Part shown: positions 22,495-34,741 of the stretch, piece after piece
Position numbering within the stretch: the first letter of the stretch is position 1
Layout of the letters: the number at the start of each line of letters is the position of its first letter
DNA from: Sarcocystis neurona
Lineage: Eukaryota > Apicomplexa > Conoidasida > Eucoccidiorida > Sarcocystidae
DNA length: 64,000 bases
Direction: 5' to 3'
NCBI GenBank assembly: GCA_000727475.1
Contig: KL647292.1
Span: 1,701,186 to 1,765,185 of the forward strand
Position numbers and translations under genes: made by a program
The notes under the pieces: generated by a model
The model's input: only the letters and a program-made list of their open reading frames with translations
The model's database searches: none
What the model was told of the DNA's origin: nothing

Positions 22495-25000
22495 GTTGTG
22501 AAACGCCAGGCACCAAGTCAAGCTTATCGAAAAGTATGGGACTGTTTCGCGTGTCAACGCTACCAAAGAAAGCCACCGTTTCAACTTTTTGAAAGAGCGC
22601 CTAGGCAGCTCGACTAGATAAAGGGAACGGTTTATCAACGCACAGAAGTTGAAAGGGAGCACGATCCAGTGCAACAAGGACGAAGAAGGAAGAAATAATG
22701 ATCGACGTCCGGTAATCGCACAGAAAAAAGACACACGCGCGCGGTTCTATACACGGTCGCAGTCGTTTGCCAAGCCAACTCGACGCAGCCTCGAAGACCA
22801 TGCTCTGCATATCCATGCACTCGGAATCCACAGGTTTTACTCGCTTCCCTGCTACTGGAGAGTCATACAAAGCTACTTCGGTCCTAATTTGCACCAGACA
22901 ACAAGAAGGATGGCGAGTAGGACATTTGCTAAGAAAGCCCGTGCGTCTGCTATTCTGACGCGCCACCTTGAGCAGAGCACGCCGCAAACTCGCGCATGGA
23001 AAAGATAATGTCCCTCATGCCTAGCTGCGAACGTTTAAATCGGAAGAGGTGGGAAAATATTGCGTCCTCGGAAAAAAGTGCTGTTGCACGGACGGCTGCG
23101 TAAGCGGCAGGCAGTACACTGCCAGCTTCGAGAGACGGATGGAACAACAGCGAACTGCAACGCGGTAGACCTCGTCGTCGTTCCAGAGAACTGAAAGTAA
23201 TGACAGTTGGCAGTTCTGCAACGCAAAGAGAAAAAGGAGAAATGTGCACCTGTTCGTGCTCCAGACATCCCACTTCACACATTCACGGCATTCTGACCGG
23301 CGTTGCAACCGTGCAGGTGCGCATACACACTTGAGCTATGTGAGTCCGGAAAGCCTTCGCGCCAAACATGACAAAAACGCGATCGCCCGCGGAACGTGAG
23401 TTTCCATAGTCAAAAGTGGCTATGGCATGCAGTGTTGTCTTACATCAACCAACGTCCGCTCCAGAATGCATACACTGTTATCGAGAAGCCCCTTCGTTGA
23501 AGAGGACGTCGTAGCGCAGCCGCACACCTGGGGCGGGTCGAAGTTCGTCTCCACACCCGGCAAACGGCGTCCCTCCCCACACACATAGCGACACACCCGT
23601 CCAGAGAAACAGCTGTGCGCCGGACACTGAAATCTCGCTCCCGTTACACGTAGCGACTGCGCCCTTCCATCCGTTCACTCCGACGCCACTTACCACGGTC
23701 AAGTAGCGATATATGAAGGTGTGCGTCACTAGATACATACACCTACTAACGGACGGGAAGCAAGAAAAATGCGCCAGATGACGTGGACAGTTAAACCGGG
23801 AGCGCCTTCCGAAAAGACTATTCGACTGAGTGCAGCTGGCACAGAAGAACAGTAAAACAGCGAATCGGATGCTGCTGGCATACGTCGCTTGCTGTGAAGA
23901 GCCGCAGGGTGCCGCCTACTCACGCGTAGTAGACACACAGAGACGGTACAAGACAGAGACGGATCCTCGCAGATTGACTGGCAACCCAGACGCTCGACGC
24001 CGGTGAGTAGTGTGTTAGACCACCTTACGGTGTATCGCTTGCACTCGCGCGTGAGCTGTAACGCAAGAATCGCTGCATTAAGGAATATACAAACACATGT
24101 TCAGACCGTATGCATACCTGGTTTTCTGACCGTGGCGAACATCCATGTGCACTAAGGATCTGAGGCACGCGGAGAAAAGGCCTGATAGCGGACACATATA
24201 CTGTAGAAACAAAGGTGACACATCCACAACTCTCAAAGGATGAATACTTAATGAAGATACAACTACGTTTGAGGGCGCGTGTGTCTATTCAGCATGGGAA
24301 ATCACAAACGACCGTTTTTAACTAGTCCTCTTAACGCGCAACACGTTAGAGAGTTAGACGTGTGACTTCGTAACATGATATAGGCGACAACAAAGTGAAA
24401 AGTTTGCGACTGCCGCATATGCAACTGTACACGCTTGTTTAACAAGAGCAACTGTTCTAAGGACTGAATCTTGACAAGTCGCAAGACTCAGCGGTGGTAC
24501 AGTATAACGGCTGGAACTTAGAAGGTATACTTATTTGCTAAGTACATCAGGATGGTACGTTGTAGCAAATTGACACAGCTGACGTGTAGAAGCTGTCGCG
24601 TTAATGCACAGGGACTGGCCTGATAGGAAATCGAGACAGTTGAAGGACGGCACGATCTCTGGTGAAAGCAGGAGGATATGTTTGTTATAGTGAATCATAG
24701 GATCAAGCTTGTAATTTCACAAAGAGCTAGCACGTTTTCAGTGCAGCCTCAACGATACACGAATAGGGTGGACGTTTTCTTAAAAATAAGGTGCCGTACA
24801 TAAGTACGCCACAGAGTATGCCGCGTGAGAATACCCCACTTGTCTCAACTAGAATGCCTACGCATTCGCCGCAGCTAACTTCGCTCCCGCCACTTCAAAT
24901 CCTCATCTTTCCCACAAAACATCATATGCACAAATTCCTGTGCAGGAAACATGGGTACCCCGTAGCTGCTACCTTCATGTGCTGTGCTGACTCCCAGATG
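22495..25000. other. Repeat-poor intergenic region
   Basis: Lies between the ALDH start and the 3' end of the next minus-strand gene. It should hold the ALDH promoter, but no motif stands out. One weak exon candidate at 23444-23528; otherwise nothing seen. Confidence 0.5.
23444..23528 (-). CDS. Possible orphan exon
   Basis: Ends TTGGTTGAT|GTAAGAC, a strong donor, and reads TKGLLDNSVCILERTLVD. LLDNSVCIL resembles ALDH exon 5 (FVDNSVCVY), yet the rest of this stretch only fits if a frame change from DVLFNEG is allowed. It could be a decayed ALDH copy or chance. Confidence 0.2.
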
Positions 25001-25186
25001 CTACATAGTCCTGTTTGAAGGTGCACCGCGAACAGAGTCTGGTGGTCGGCGGGACCGTAGGCCGCCGTCTTTACTTCTTTTGACCGAGTGAAAGACTTCT
25101 TCCTCCTCCTGTTCAAAGATGGCCATTGAAGCAGGAAGGCGAGATGTTGGCGTACTTGCATCTCGCTCACGCAACGAGTCAAAACT
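25001..25186 (-). CDS. Unknown gene, proposed last exon
   Basis: Acceptor ACCGTGACAG then SFDSLRERDASTPTSRLPAS, MAIFEQEEEEVFHSVKRSKD, ending SNRTM and TAG. In-frame stops just upstream force the acceptor here. An overlapping alternative minus frame (25.0-25.3 kb) is longer but less protein-like. Confidence 0.4.
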   Translation of the reverse strand, partial: SFDSLRERDASTPTSRLPASMAIFEQEEEEVFHSVKRSKDGGLRSRRPPDSVRGAPSNRTM

Positions 25187-28100
25187 CTGTCACGGTCCTC
25201 AGTCGCGCAGAACAGATATGCACACCCGGCAACGGCATCGTTAACGTTTCTATATAAATATATATGTCTTTGTGAAAGAAAGTAGTGTGACGATATCTTC
25301 CAGTCAGGAATTTTCACTTGATCTTCCACTTACCACATATGTTTTCGAGTCGAAGATTTCATTTGTTTATACGCGTGCATACACCATGCTTTGATCTGGC
25401 TGTGTTAGGGAAGCGTCGTGTACCTCTCTACCTGCCCTGGGTGTATTTGTGAAGATGAACTACGCATTCTTCACTGTGCGCGTACACAGGGAGATCTCTT
25501 CGACGGAAAACAGTTTAGGTCCATATGTTATGTAAGGATTACTTTTGAGAACCTCGCATCTGTATTCTTGTTCTTTAAGCTCAGAACTCGTTTGCGCTTG
25601 TGCCCGTGCGCGTCGGAACGAGGATGAAACAGAGTCACAACGAATCAGGCGGTCGCTCTGTTGGCGACCAAGCAGTTGCAGAGAAAAGGGGAAACGGCCA
25701 GAAACTTGTTTCTCCACGTTAGAAGAAAATATACGTGAAGTCAATGTTCAAAGAAAAAAGGAATACACGGGGAAGTGATGAGGTCTTCCTAAGGACGGCA
25801 CACCTCGAGGAGGGAAAATGCACCTTTTATTCAGAGCTATTTGCGTACGCTGCACGCCACGAACTTAGCTTGTTTGAATCTGAAGTTGAATAGTCTGCTC
25901 GCTGCTTCTTATTTCATCAGTGGATATGCACACTTCTTCACATACAAAAGCTGCGCATTTGGGAGCCCCACTGTCCATCTGTTTCCCTTCATATATTCGT
26001 ATGCGTCTGCATGAATACTCACTTGGATCCGAAGTTTCCCGTGCCCTTTTTTAAAAACTGCCGACTCCACTGCACTTTGTTTGACTCAGACGTCAAGAGG
26101 TCCTTCATTCCGCTCATGCACGGAGAATACGTCGGACTTTTTTTTTCAAGACGTGGACAGGAGTTAATGCAGTGACGTCAACAAAATCATTGTTGCAGTA
26201 AAGCGGTTTCCACCATGCACCTGCAGCGCAGATACGCTTCAATGCACAATCGTGCCGAGCGTTCACCTATATATATATATATATACATGTTTGCAGGATA
26301 GTTTGCACGTTTTCACATTGACGTTTACTTCCGCGTTTAGGTGAGTGATATCACGTAGTCCGGCTTTATCGATCTCGGTCAACTACCGGGTGAGAACGAG
26401 TGCATACGTGTCGATGTGGTGCAGCGGAAGGAATGCGGGCAAAAGGCGCACTACGGCGTCATCTGCTTCCCTAAGCATGATTTACGTCCCCGCATCGAGA
26501 AAGCGTGGGGACAGGTATGTTCTTGAGCACTGCAGTTTCGTGTTCGCACGTGCAAGCTAGTACTTAGAAGGATACCTGGGAGTGTTCTTGTGTAAAAAGA
26601 GCGCGCACTGTACATATACACTAAGTAACCAGTATTTCGTCCTCTTTACGTCGCGCAAGCACAGGAGTGAAAGGAAGTCCCAAGATTCAAGGAGATGAAT
26701 ACAGACGCTAGGTAATGCGCACATCGGCCGGTCAAGAGTAATCCTTACATAACGTGTGTTCCGCGACATTTTTCTACATGCAGTTATCCGGTAGGGGACC
26801 TCCCTGCGACGGTTAAAGCCACCGCGACTGTTTCCGGTGTGAAACTGCGCAGTTAGCTGCTAAGGGACTTCCCTGTATACACGCACACTAGAAGATGCGC
26901 CTCTCGTTTCCCTAGATACACCCACAGCAGGCAGAGAAGCGCACGACGCGTCCCTCACACAGTCTAATCCAAGAATAGTACACGCACACACACAAACAAA
27001 TGGAACCACCGATTGGAGCACATTTGTAGTAATTGGAAAGTCAATTAAAAGCTCCTTTGCTTCACAAGAAATACTTCACTTCACTGCTTCTTTTGAGCTG
27101 CTTCCGACTGGCAGGTACGTGCACAGCAAAGTGTGTATATACATACGTACACACGAAGAGTGGGGAAGATGTCCTTGGACACCATAACTCTGGCGTCGAC
27201 TGTGCAGCTATTATTTCTGTCCAACTGAAACTAAGTAACACAGTGAATCCTCCAGCCCCTCAAGGAGTCGATAACGTGCTTCACCGGAACATGAATACCG
27301 TAGCTTTGATTTACGTCCTCGGAAATGTAGGCTAACACTATGATGAGCTCCGCTGTACTGCGTAGTACCTTTCACATAAGACATGGCTTCTGAAGGCCAG
27401 TATTACTAAGCTGGTGTTCCCGCGGTTCTGAAATTTGCAGTAGTAAGGTCGCGGCATTAATCTACGTGAGGTCTTTCAGCTGTTGAAGTTCCGTTATTTC
27501 GCAGTAAGCGTCCTTGCCATCTACAACGTCGGTCTCCGTGGACGCAACAAAGCGTCCTTCACCAATTCAACCACTGCTAATTTGTCGTAGGACAAAATGC
27601 ATTAATCTTACCAGAGGCCACGATTAAGGCTTTTCGTAGCTGCTACCACTCTACAATTGTGAGGGCTGCTGGTAGCTCTATTAAAACTCCCCGCAACGCG
27701 ACGCTGATACAAATACACCCAAAATTTTTTCACGCACAAAACAACACTGCAACACGGCACACGTGATGTCAAACGCAAGCTTCTTATACCTGTGGCATCC
27801 TGCACACACCGCGTCGTCTCCGAACAAGCCATCTCAAAGAAATACACCGAGCCCACCCCCAAAAGCGACAGCGTGCAGTGTATCTTTCAGACGGACGCTT
27901 CTACTGTGCGTCGCCTCACCTGCCCACAAGTCGGTAACAAACGTAGATCCTCTGTTCTTCTATCGCTGCGGGTAGGCAACAAACATCACTGAGTATGCAA
28001 AGAGCAGTATGTTCAACAAAGGGTTTCCTCACGCGGGAAAACATATTTCACCTAGCTGTTTCACTGTGGAAAACTTAAGTGCTTGGTTGTTACCAATCAC

Positions 28101-31100
28101 GTAATAATGAAGATACCTTTTCGCCGTGCTCCTTCACTGCAGCAAAGAAACGTACAGGCATTCAGAGCGGTAGTCACTCCACTAGCTGCTTCCACGGAAA
28201 AAGACGTCCATTTCAGCGAACCGAGTAAGCACGAGAAGAAAATGTACTCCAGAATCGAGCTTTGCGCGACAAGCTTCCACTGCGCTCGGCCGTTCATTTC
28301 AATACAGCAGAACGTTGAGGAAGTGCCTCTAAAAGGTGAACTTCCTACAAACTCCTTCACTTCAAGTAATATAGGACGTTTGGTCCCCGACGTGCTGCTC
28401 GTTACGCTTATGTGTTATACAAACGCTCTCTTAATGCAGAATTACCTTCTGCGTAGTCCGGGCCGTAAGCGAAACCTCTATACTCTCTCTTCATAGCGAT
28501 GTACTTACAGAGAATCAGTGGAGTGACGTACGGACACGTCCGTAGTTGTAACAACGTGAGTCAGAACACATATGAATGGCATGTAGGCACGTAGTTCTGG
28601 TTGTCGAAGACGAAGGGTGTTAACTGCTGCCCGCCCTGTCGCACCGCAGGGGCAACAACATTATTCTCTGTGGCACAGGAGACAAACAATGTTCTCCAGC
28701 AGCTGGAAAGGAAGCAGGAGTGTGGTTTCGAGGACTGATATACAGACGGCGTGAAACACGAGTACAGCAGTTCGACGAGGACTGATTTGACCAGGAGGAG
28801 ATCTCTTCTCCGCACAAGCAGACATCAGGCACACGGTCAAAACCGTCGTATTACTTACAGCCCGACTTGTCACCAGACCGCAAGGGTACACAGACCACCT
28901 CTAACTCAGCTTAACAATTTGCGACGGAGCAGCGCAGAACAAGCGTCTGTCGAATACCGGTGAAGTACAGTGCAGGGCAGTCACGTGGAAATATGCATCA
29001 CGACGTATTTATGTATGCGTGTTTTTCAAATACGTGCGAGTGCTTATGAGTAACTCCAGAACATAGCCTATAACTGCAAACGTGGTTGCAGTAAGACGTA
29101 CGCAGCCGCACAGATCCGTCACTGTAAACGAATGTGTACTTATGTGCTTACAAATAGAGAAATGTCCGTGTCACAAACGTAGATCCTCAGAAAAACCCCC
29201 GAAAGTCATATTTATATGTACTAACGTGCTTACGAATAGTGAAGTGTCTGTGCCAACCTTAGAAGAAAACCCGATATAGTCATATTGATAAACCATCCCC
29301 ATGTGGTATATCCAGGTACAGCATCACTGTATCTTTGCAAAAGAAGGAAGTGGTTGTTCTCTGTATTCACTTGATGCGCTTCGCTGATCGGGATGCCTAC
29401 ACGTAAAAATCCTGCTTCCGTCTGGGATTCCACATTCCTCGATCTGCCGGTTGGAATGCCTACAGGTAAGAATCTTGTTTTCGATTGAGATTCCCCCTAT
29501 TTCGACTTGTGGATTTCTTCGTCACGGCTATACGCCACCTCCCGTCCATAGATGGAAGATGACGGACGTACCACAGGCCCGGATTTTACAGAGATAATAC
29601 GCCTGACGGCGGATTTCTCCCATCCTGTCTCACCCCAACTTCAAATGCACGCAGAATCGAATAAATGCACTACAGTGTGTAAATGCCGATGGTCCACACC
29701 TGCAACTGTTTCTCTGACAGCATCCGCTGTTGGGAATCATCTGCGAAGCGGAAGTCAGAGGTGGTATTTCGTTAGAATGCTGGGCACCTTGCCGTAGGCG
29801 AGACGTTTGTAGCGCTGGTCCTTCTCGATCTCCTCCAAAGATACCCTGTAATTCTCTGTGAGTAATACCAGTCCAGGCGCCCACGTAACAGCATGACACG
29901 ACGTACATCCATATGTGTATACATATATATGTACAGTGGATACAGAAGAGAATTAGACAGCAGAACACAACTCAGTGTCTCTCTCTTTTTCTCTCTCTGC
30001 CTCTTTCTGTGTGCATATATATATATGTATGTATATAGAGAGGCGGAACGTGGGGGTTGCACAACAGAAAATTCTAGGCTACTACAACAAAAGCGATAGT
30101 GTTTTCCTCTTTGGTGATATGTCGGATACAAGATATTCGTTCCACTACAATCTGGTGGCGCATGTTTGCCACCGAGATGTGTCCCTCTTTATCTGCATAT
30201 TAAATCCTACACATATACGCACAAGCATACACACAGAGTCAAACAGATTGATGAATATATATAGATATATATATGTACGTTCTAAGTATATAAGGTACCC
30301 ACCGACTAGCGCCGCGCTCACGGCGAACGGCACGCGCACACGCGCAGGCCAGTACGGATAGATAAATACGCCAATGTTTGAGTGCGTACGTGTGGGTCAG
30401 GCCCCTGGTCAACTCCACTCGTGTGCGCAGCCCTTCGCAGAAGTACGTGTTTGCAAAACGATGGCACACACGTACGCAAAATTGTGCAGTTAAATCTGGT
30501 ACCTCGTTCGCCCCGGCATCAAATAATACACATCCATCTATCTCTCTATACATTCTTTGCGTATACCTGCTCACAGCGTATCTACGCGCCAACGATGCAG
30601 TTTCCGTATTTTCTACATTACCAGGATAGATACGCGGCCACACACATATATTCCTTACCAGCTTCCTTGAGTTGAGGCGTTCGTTCGACGAGTTCCCAAA
30701 CTGCACAGGTGTCTGTGCACCGCAGAAACTTTTCCGTCGCCTCTCGGAGTTGCTGAACGCTGGCTTGATTTCTGTAAAACATGGCCGCAATATCTCGCAT
30801 CTTACTCTTTTCTGCTTCACATTGTGAGAATGAAGCAGTTTTATACTCAGACGTCGCTGGTGGGCTTGTGGGGGATGGGGTAGAAATGTCGTACTGGACA
30901 AATGGCACGCGCTCGGGCAGAAAAATTTCCTGCACCGGTGAAGCTGGATACCGTGGGACGCGCACCATTCTGTCAAAAATTCCGTCTCAACAGGAACTGC
31001 GTTCGCTTTCACACGCGCAGGTAAAGGAGAAGCTTTTTGTGGCTTCTGTAACGTGTTAAGAAGCGAGATATTGGACATGTGCCTACTCCTCCTGGGTAAG

Positions 31101-33108
31101 GCCTTTCTTTGCAGCTGCGTTGAGCTCTGCGGCAATGCTTGTTTTGCACGGTCACCTTGTTCCTTCTTTTTCTCCGTCACAGGGTTACGGAAGACGCTAC
31201 CAATTCGTTTTCTGAAATGAGTAATTTTGAGTACAGATGCAGTCCCCTTAGAAAACTTTACTGTTTTACGTCTATCCGAGTCAATTATGAGTTATACTGA
31301 AGATAGGTACATGTAAAACAGTTCAGGCGAATCAGTTTAGATATCTTCTGTCCTTCTGCGATGATGGTAAACGATCCAAGATTTTGCCTCTTCTTGACGC
31401 ACACCGGTGCAAAATCCTTGGTGAAGAAAGGTCCCATTATTCCTCGACGGCTACACAGAAAATAAACTCGTAGCAACAACGGTGACACTACGGCGACGAT
31501 ACGGAAGGTTCACTACAACAGTGTCTGACCTTATTTGGAGGGAACTTGTAACGACTGCTTCAAGATAACGCCACAGGCAGAATGCCACCGGTAACCGCAC
31601 GCTATTCTATGGAAGAAAGGGACACGTACAAGAAACGGTTGCATGAATGTATTTCTGGATGCGCGACACACACGGAGAGGAGGGACGACAGGTAAGTAGC
31701 AGAAGTACGAAGACTACAACGGGTAGTTATGAGAAATACTGAGTGAGAGAGCGTTGAGCACGAATCATTAGCTATGCATGAGCACAAATCATTCGCTATG
31801 CATGTAGACGTACCGGATCCAACACGTGCATTTCCTCATTCATGACAACATCTCGTCCTTCCGAGTGTGCTACGCGGTGTCGATAGCAACGCACCGCTGC
31901 TGGTTGTTTGGAAGGCTAGGAAGAAGCAGCAGTATGCCCGCAGTAGCGCACGAAACAAAAAGGGACGAAAAAGACAGTATAGAATACAAGACAGCGACGT
32001 GTACAGTACAGTGTCGAAGTGAATCTGGAAGAAGGGGTTCCGCGTAGTTTGGCGTCTTTTAATCTTCTGCAATCAACACGTGCAAGGTGGGCGGGAGAGC
32101 GATTAGGAGCCGAATCGCGGACGGCTGCCTGCGGACGTGCATGTACCGCGCTTAAGCCTCGTGCACATTAACAGACGTACGCGTAGTGTAAAATACGTGA
32201 ATGAATATGATTCTTTTTTGTAAAGGCTGTGTAAGCGCATACAGCCGCTGACCAGTAGAAAGATGTAGATTGGGAGCGGGGGCCTTTCATAGTGGGAACT
32301 TCAGCAGAAACAAGGAGCAGGCGGCAGCGGGGCCAGCTGCTGTCCCTGCACATGAGTATGAAATTCTATATATGTGTGTTCATGCACCCCTAGCCGCAGG
32401 TACATACAAGAGCAGTAGTAATACGTAGCACCGCATGATCGGTAGTTCCTTGTCGTACTCATGTCTCGACTCTGAGGAATATAGGAAGACGCACACCATA
32501 CCAGTCACTCGCATCTGTACAACTGTATGTACACAGATGTATATGAGTTTCTCTTTCGTGAATCAGTGTTTATTTCCGTGACCAAACTTGATTTGTGTAT
32601 ATACATGCATACGTGGGCGAGAATCTGTGTTACTACGTGGAGACCGGTGCCGCTTACCTGCACCCCTGATAGTACGAATCAGCGGAGTCGGCTTGGAGCC
32701 TTCCGAGACGTCTGCAGTACCGACCTCATCCGTTCTACTACCAAGTGTAACAGTTTTCTCATTAGTATATCTTTCGAGGCGCAGACTTTCGTAGGACGGA
32801 AACGGCTCTACTGAAACTCTGCAAATTCACGGTCAAACGGAATTTTCAAGTCACCTCCCAATTAGAGAGTACACTGGCATGTTATGTCCTTGCAACGACG
32901 TAGTTGTCGTTGAGTTACCTCGCACGGGGCCTCGTGCGAGGTAACTCTTTGTCTGCAGACAAAGCTGACCGGCTTTCCTCAAAGGTGGAAGCAAAGGGTA
33001 CAGAGCGTCACGAAAGAGAACTACAGAGACAGTCTCGTCAAAAGGCAAAATTTTACGTTGTTGGGAAAGTTCTGTCTTAGGCAGCGCAGAAAAGCTTCGC
33101 TCTTCCAT
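25001..33108 (-). CDS. Unknown charged protein, six proposed exons
   Basis: Not recognised. The first two exons join in phase 2 across GGGAG|GTGACT and CATTTCAG|A; exons 2 and 3 join in phase 1 to give LKEA-ENYRV. The predicted protein starts MEERSFSALPKTELSQQRK. It has a basic Lys/Arg/Gln-rich middle (VTEKKKEQGDRAKQALPQSS), a Pro/Ser/Thr linker and a helical charged stretch (RDIAAMFYRNQASVQQLREA, EEIEKDQRYKRLAYGK) that may form a coiled coil. The tail is acidic then basic (FEQEEEEVFHSVKRSKDGG). No signal peptide or membrane span. Introns are almost free of simple repeats, unlike ALDH and FIS1 on either side. A one-base frame problem sits at 30975-30979. The last three exons are linked only by phase and coding look. 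Confidence 0.5.
25475..25657 (-). CDS. Unknown gene, proposed exon 5
   Basis: Acceptor TTGGTCGCCAACAG, phase 0, reading SDRLIRCDSVSSSFRRARAQ and SSELKEQEYRCEVLK. The donor is uncertain: ACA|GTGAAG keeps phase 0 with the last exon, while CAAAA|GTAATC looks stronger but does not. Confidence 0.35.
25658..28590. other. Intron or intergenic, few repeats
   Basis: 2.9 kb with one short (TA)n at about 26271-26285. A 137-codon plus-strand frame at 28083-28496 is about the length expected by chance here. No RNA gene seen. Confidence 0.4.
28591..28665 (-). CDS. Unknown gene, proposed exon 4
   Basis: 25 codons, NNVVAPAVRQGGQQLTPFVF then DNQNY, phase 0 at both ends if the acceptor is CCACAGAG. The donor TAC|GTGCCT is weak. 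Kept because phases fit and the wording is protein-like. Confidence 0.35.
29788..29855 (-). CDS. Unknown gene, exon 3
   Basis: Two bases plus 22 codons: ENYRVSLEEIEKDQRYKRLA YGK after joining the G of exon 2. Acceptor TTACTCACAG, donor AAG|GTGCCC (weak). Highly charged, likely helical. Confidence 0.6.
30659..31211 (-). CDS. Unknown gene, exon 2 (contains apparent frameshift)
   Basis: Acceptor ACTCATTTCAG. It reads KRIGSVFRNPVTEKKKEQGD to VPVETEF in one frame. From DRMVRVPRYPASPVQEIF to WELVERTPQLKEA it reads in another. No donor of the needed phase lies between them. Adding one base to the run of five T (sense strand, 30975-30979) would make a single frame. Donor GCTG|GTAAGG. Confidence 0.55.
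31212..32854. other. Intron 1 of the unknown gene
   Basis: 1.6 kb without simple repeats; no further exon is required because flanking exons join in phase. Confidence 0.4.
32855..33108 (-). CDS. Unknown gene, exon 1
   Basis: 84 codons plus two bases from ATG at 33108, reading MEERSFSALPKTELSQQRK and ending HNMPVYSLIG, donor GGGAG|GTGACT. Three adjacent palindromes fall inside it at 32893-32964. Confidence 0.55.
32893..32964. repeat. Cluster of three adjacent inverted repeats
   Basis: Left to right: CAACGAC...GTCGTTG (7-base stems, 6-base loop), GAGTTACCTCGCACG...CGTGCGAGGTAACTC (15-base perfect stems, 6-base loop, 32912-32947), then CTTTGTCTGCAGACAAAG, a perfect 18-base palindrome at 32947-32964. 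They abut one another. Confidence 0.9.
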
Positions 33109-34164
33109 AGTGAAACATACGCGGTGTTAGCTGTTCAACAAAACACACGCATATGTAGAAGATGCGTAAATGCCAAGCATGTTTATTTCCACGCTCAGGT
33201 ATCGTGTGCACTTGACTACTAGCTAAACTGAGGCCCGACTCATTTTTATCTCGACGCTCAGGTATTGTTTGTTTTTCTAGATGCGCTTAGGTATGGGAGA
33301 ATTAGCATCTAGCATGAGTCTACCTTCGGTGTCCTCGTCTTGAACACGCGGGAAAAAGAAAGGTCTATGGCCCTTTGCCACATAGTGGGAGTGGGCAAAA
33401 AGGGAAGGGCGTCACTGTGTGCTTTTCCTGAGGGCTCAAGTCAGCATGCACAGGTTTCTATGCCTCGATTTCAGAGCTGAATAACTACGCATTCGCCGGG
33501 TCAGCTTCGTTGCAGAACACCCCTGTGCTTCGTGAAAGGGTTGTTCTTTTTGGTTAACGATACAAGTTATCACATCCTCGTACTGCGGCATATTGCTCAC
33601 TCTGGCGCTTGCCGAGCCTACAGTCACACCCTGTGCCGAACCCAGGTTTTAAACAATTTCGCGCCACTTACTCATTCTAACTGGACACTCAGCTAAACGT
33701 ATGCATTTCCTAAATTGGTAAGAGTTTTAAAGATGAGCACTCACCCCCCCAACTTGGGGACTAGAGTTTCAGGTGTGTGGTCTGTTGTAACCGTACACTT
33801 AAGAGTTTAGTGGAGTTAGCGTAGACTTTTGAAACTGCTTCGTGAGGCGTATATACATTTTAGTTGCCGACGACGCACCGAGATATGTATCGTGACGAGT
33901 ATACAGTTACAGGTCTCGCTGAAGTGCAAAGTAGTCACAAGCTGACTACTTTGGTGACGGTGTCATTCATTCTGTGTAGCTCTCAGCGCTTAGTACCGCG
34001 CGTCAGGTGAGTAGAACTGCTGAAACAGGTGGATACTTTGCCAACGTGTCAGAGGTCGGAACGCTTTCTCGAAATGAATCAATTTTTTCGAGTATTGCCA
34101 GCCATGGCGCCGTTTAAAGCTTTGCATGCTTTTTTTGTTGACCGTGTAGATTCGAGTGTTAAGC

Positions 34165-34476
34165 TCATTCGCCAGTACTGTTCGTGAGTTTCTTTTTCGC
34201 GAGACTAGGCGCAGGTGCTCTACCATAGAGAATCTTTCCGTATCTGCCCACAATGACAAATTCGATCCAGACCAGCATGCGTTCTGTTTTCCTCAGAGAA
34301 TCTTTTCGCTCAGTTTCAGCATTTCCCTCTAATAACAATGAAGGCAATGGAGGCTCAGCTAACAAATGCTTCGGGATGCTGTTTCTCTTTTGTCGGGCTG
34401 AGGCCCGAATATGAATCATTGTTTTGTTGTGTCCGCTTCCATATGCAAAAAGGTCCTTATCAGCAGACATAATCAT
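34165..34476 (-). CDS. Hypothetical protein, 103 residues
   Basis: ATG at 34476 (or 34470) to stop; reads MIMSADKDLFAYGSG, then PKHLLAEPPLPSLLLEG and RMLVWIEFVIVGRYGKILYG. It could be a free small gene or an exon downstream of the 34.7-35.1 kb candidate. Composition is more AT-rich than its neighbours. No function assigned. Confidence 0.3.
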   Translation of the reverse strand: MIMSADKDLFAYGSGHNKTMIHIRASARQKRNSIPKHLLAEPPLPSLLLEGNAETERKDSLRKTERMLVWIEFVIVGRYGKILYGRAPAPSLAKKKLTNSTGE

Positions 34477-34741
34477 TTACCGAGCGTCTTCGGGTTTCGT
34501 TCCCAAATATATGTATTTACGCTGTACCCGACTTTCAGGCAGCGGCGTTCTTCCCTTTTTCAGTATATTTAATGATTCACAAAAGGCATATTTTCGTTTC
34601 CCTGTGAAATTTGTTCCTACTCATATGTGCAAACGTTTCCGCGAAGCAGGGCAGTCTTGTTTTTCTTTCTTCTTCCTTCTGGATATACGCTTCTTCTCCC
34701 GAAAGTGCGCTTTAATATTCCATTTCGACAACAACTGCTTA

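Noticed and set aside
22495..22734. 80-codon N-terminal extension of the ALDH first exon
   Set aside because: Hydrophobic and basic, without counterpart in the family, and better explained as 5' UTR or promoter; a targeting sequence is possible but unproven.
28083..28496. 137-codon plus ORF
   Set aside because: The length is expected by chance in DNA of this composition and it lies within the minus-strand gene.
30239..30658. Extension of the 313-codon minus ORF past exon 2 of the unknown gene
   Set aside because: It is in the wrong frame and runs through a strong donor into an intron.
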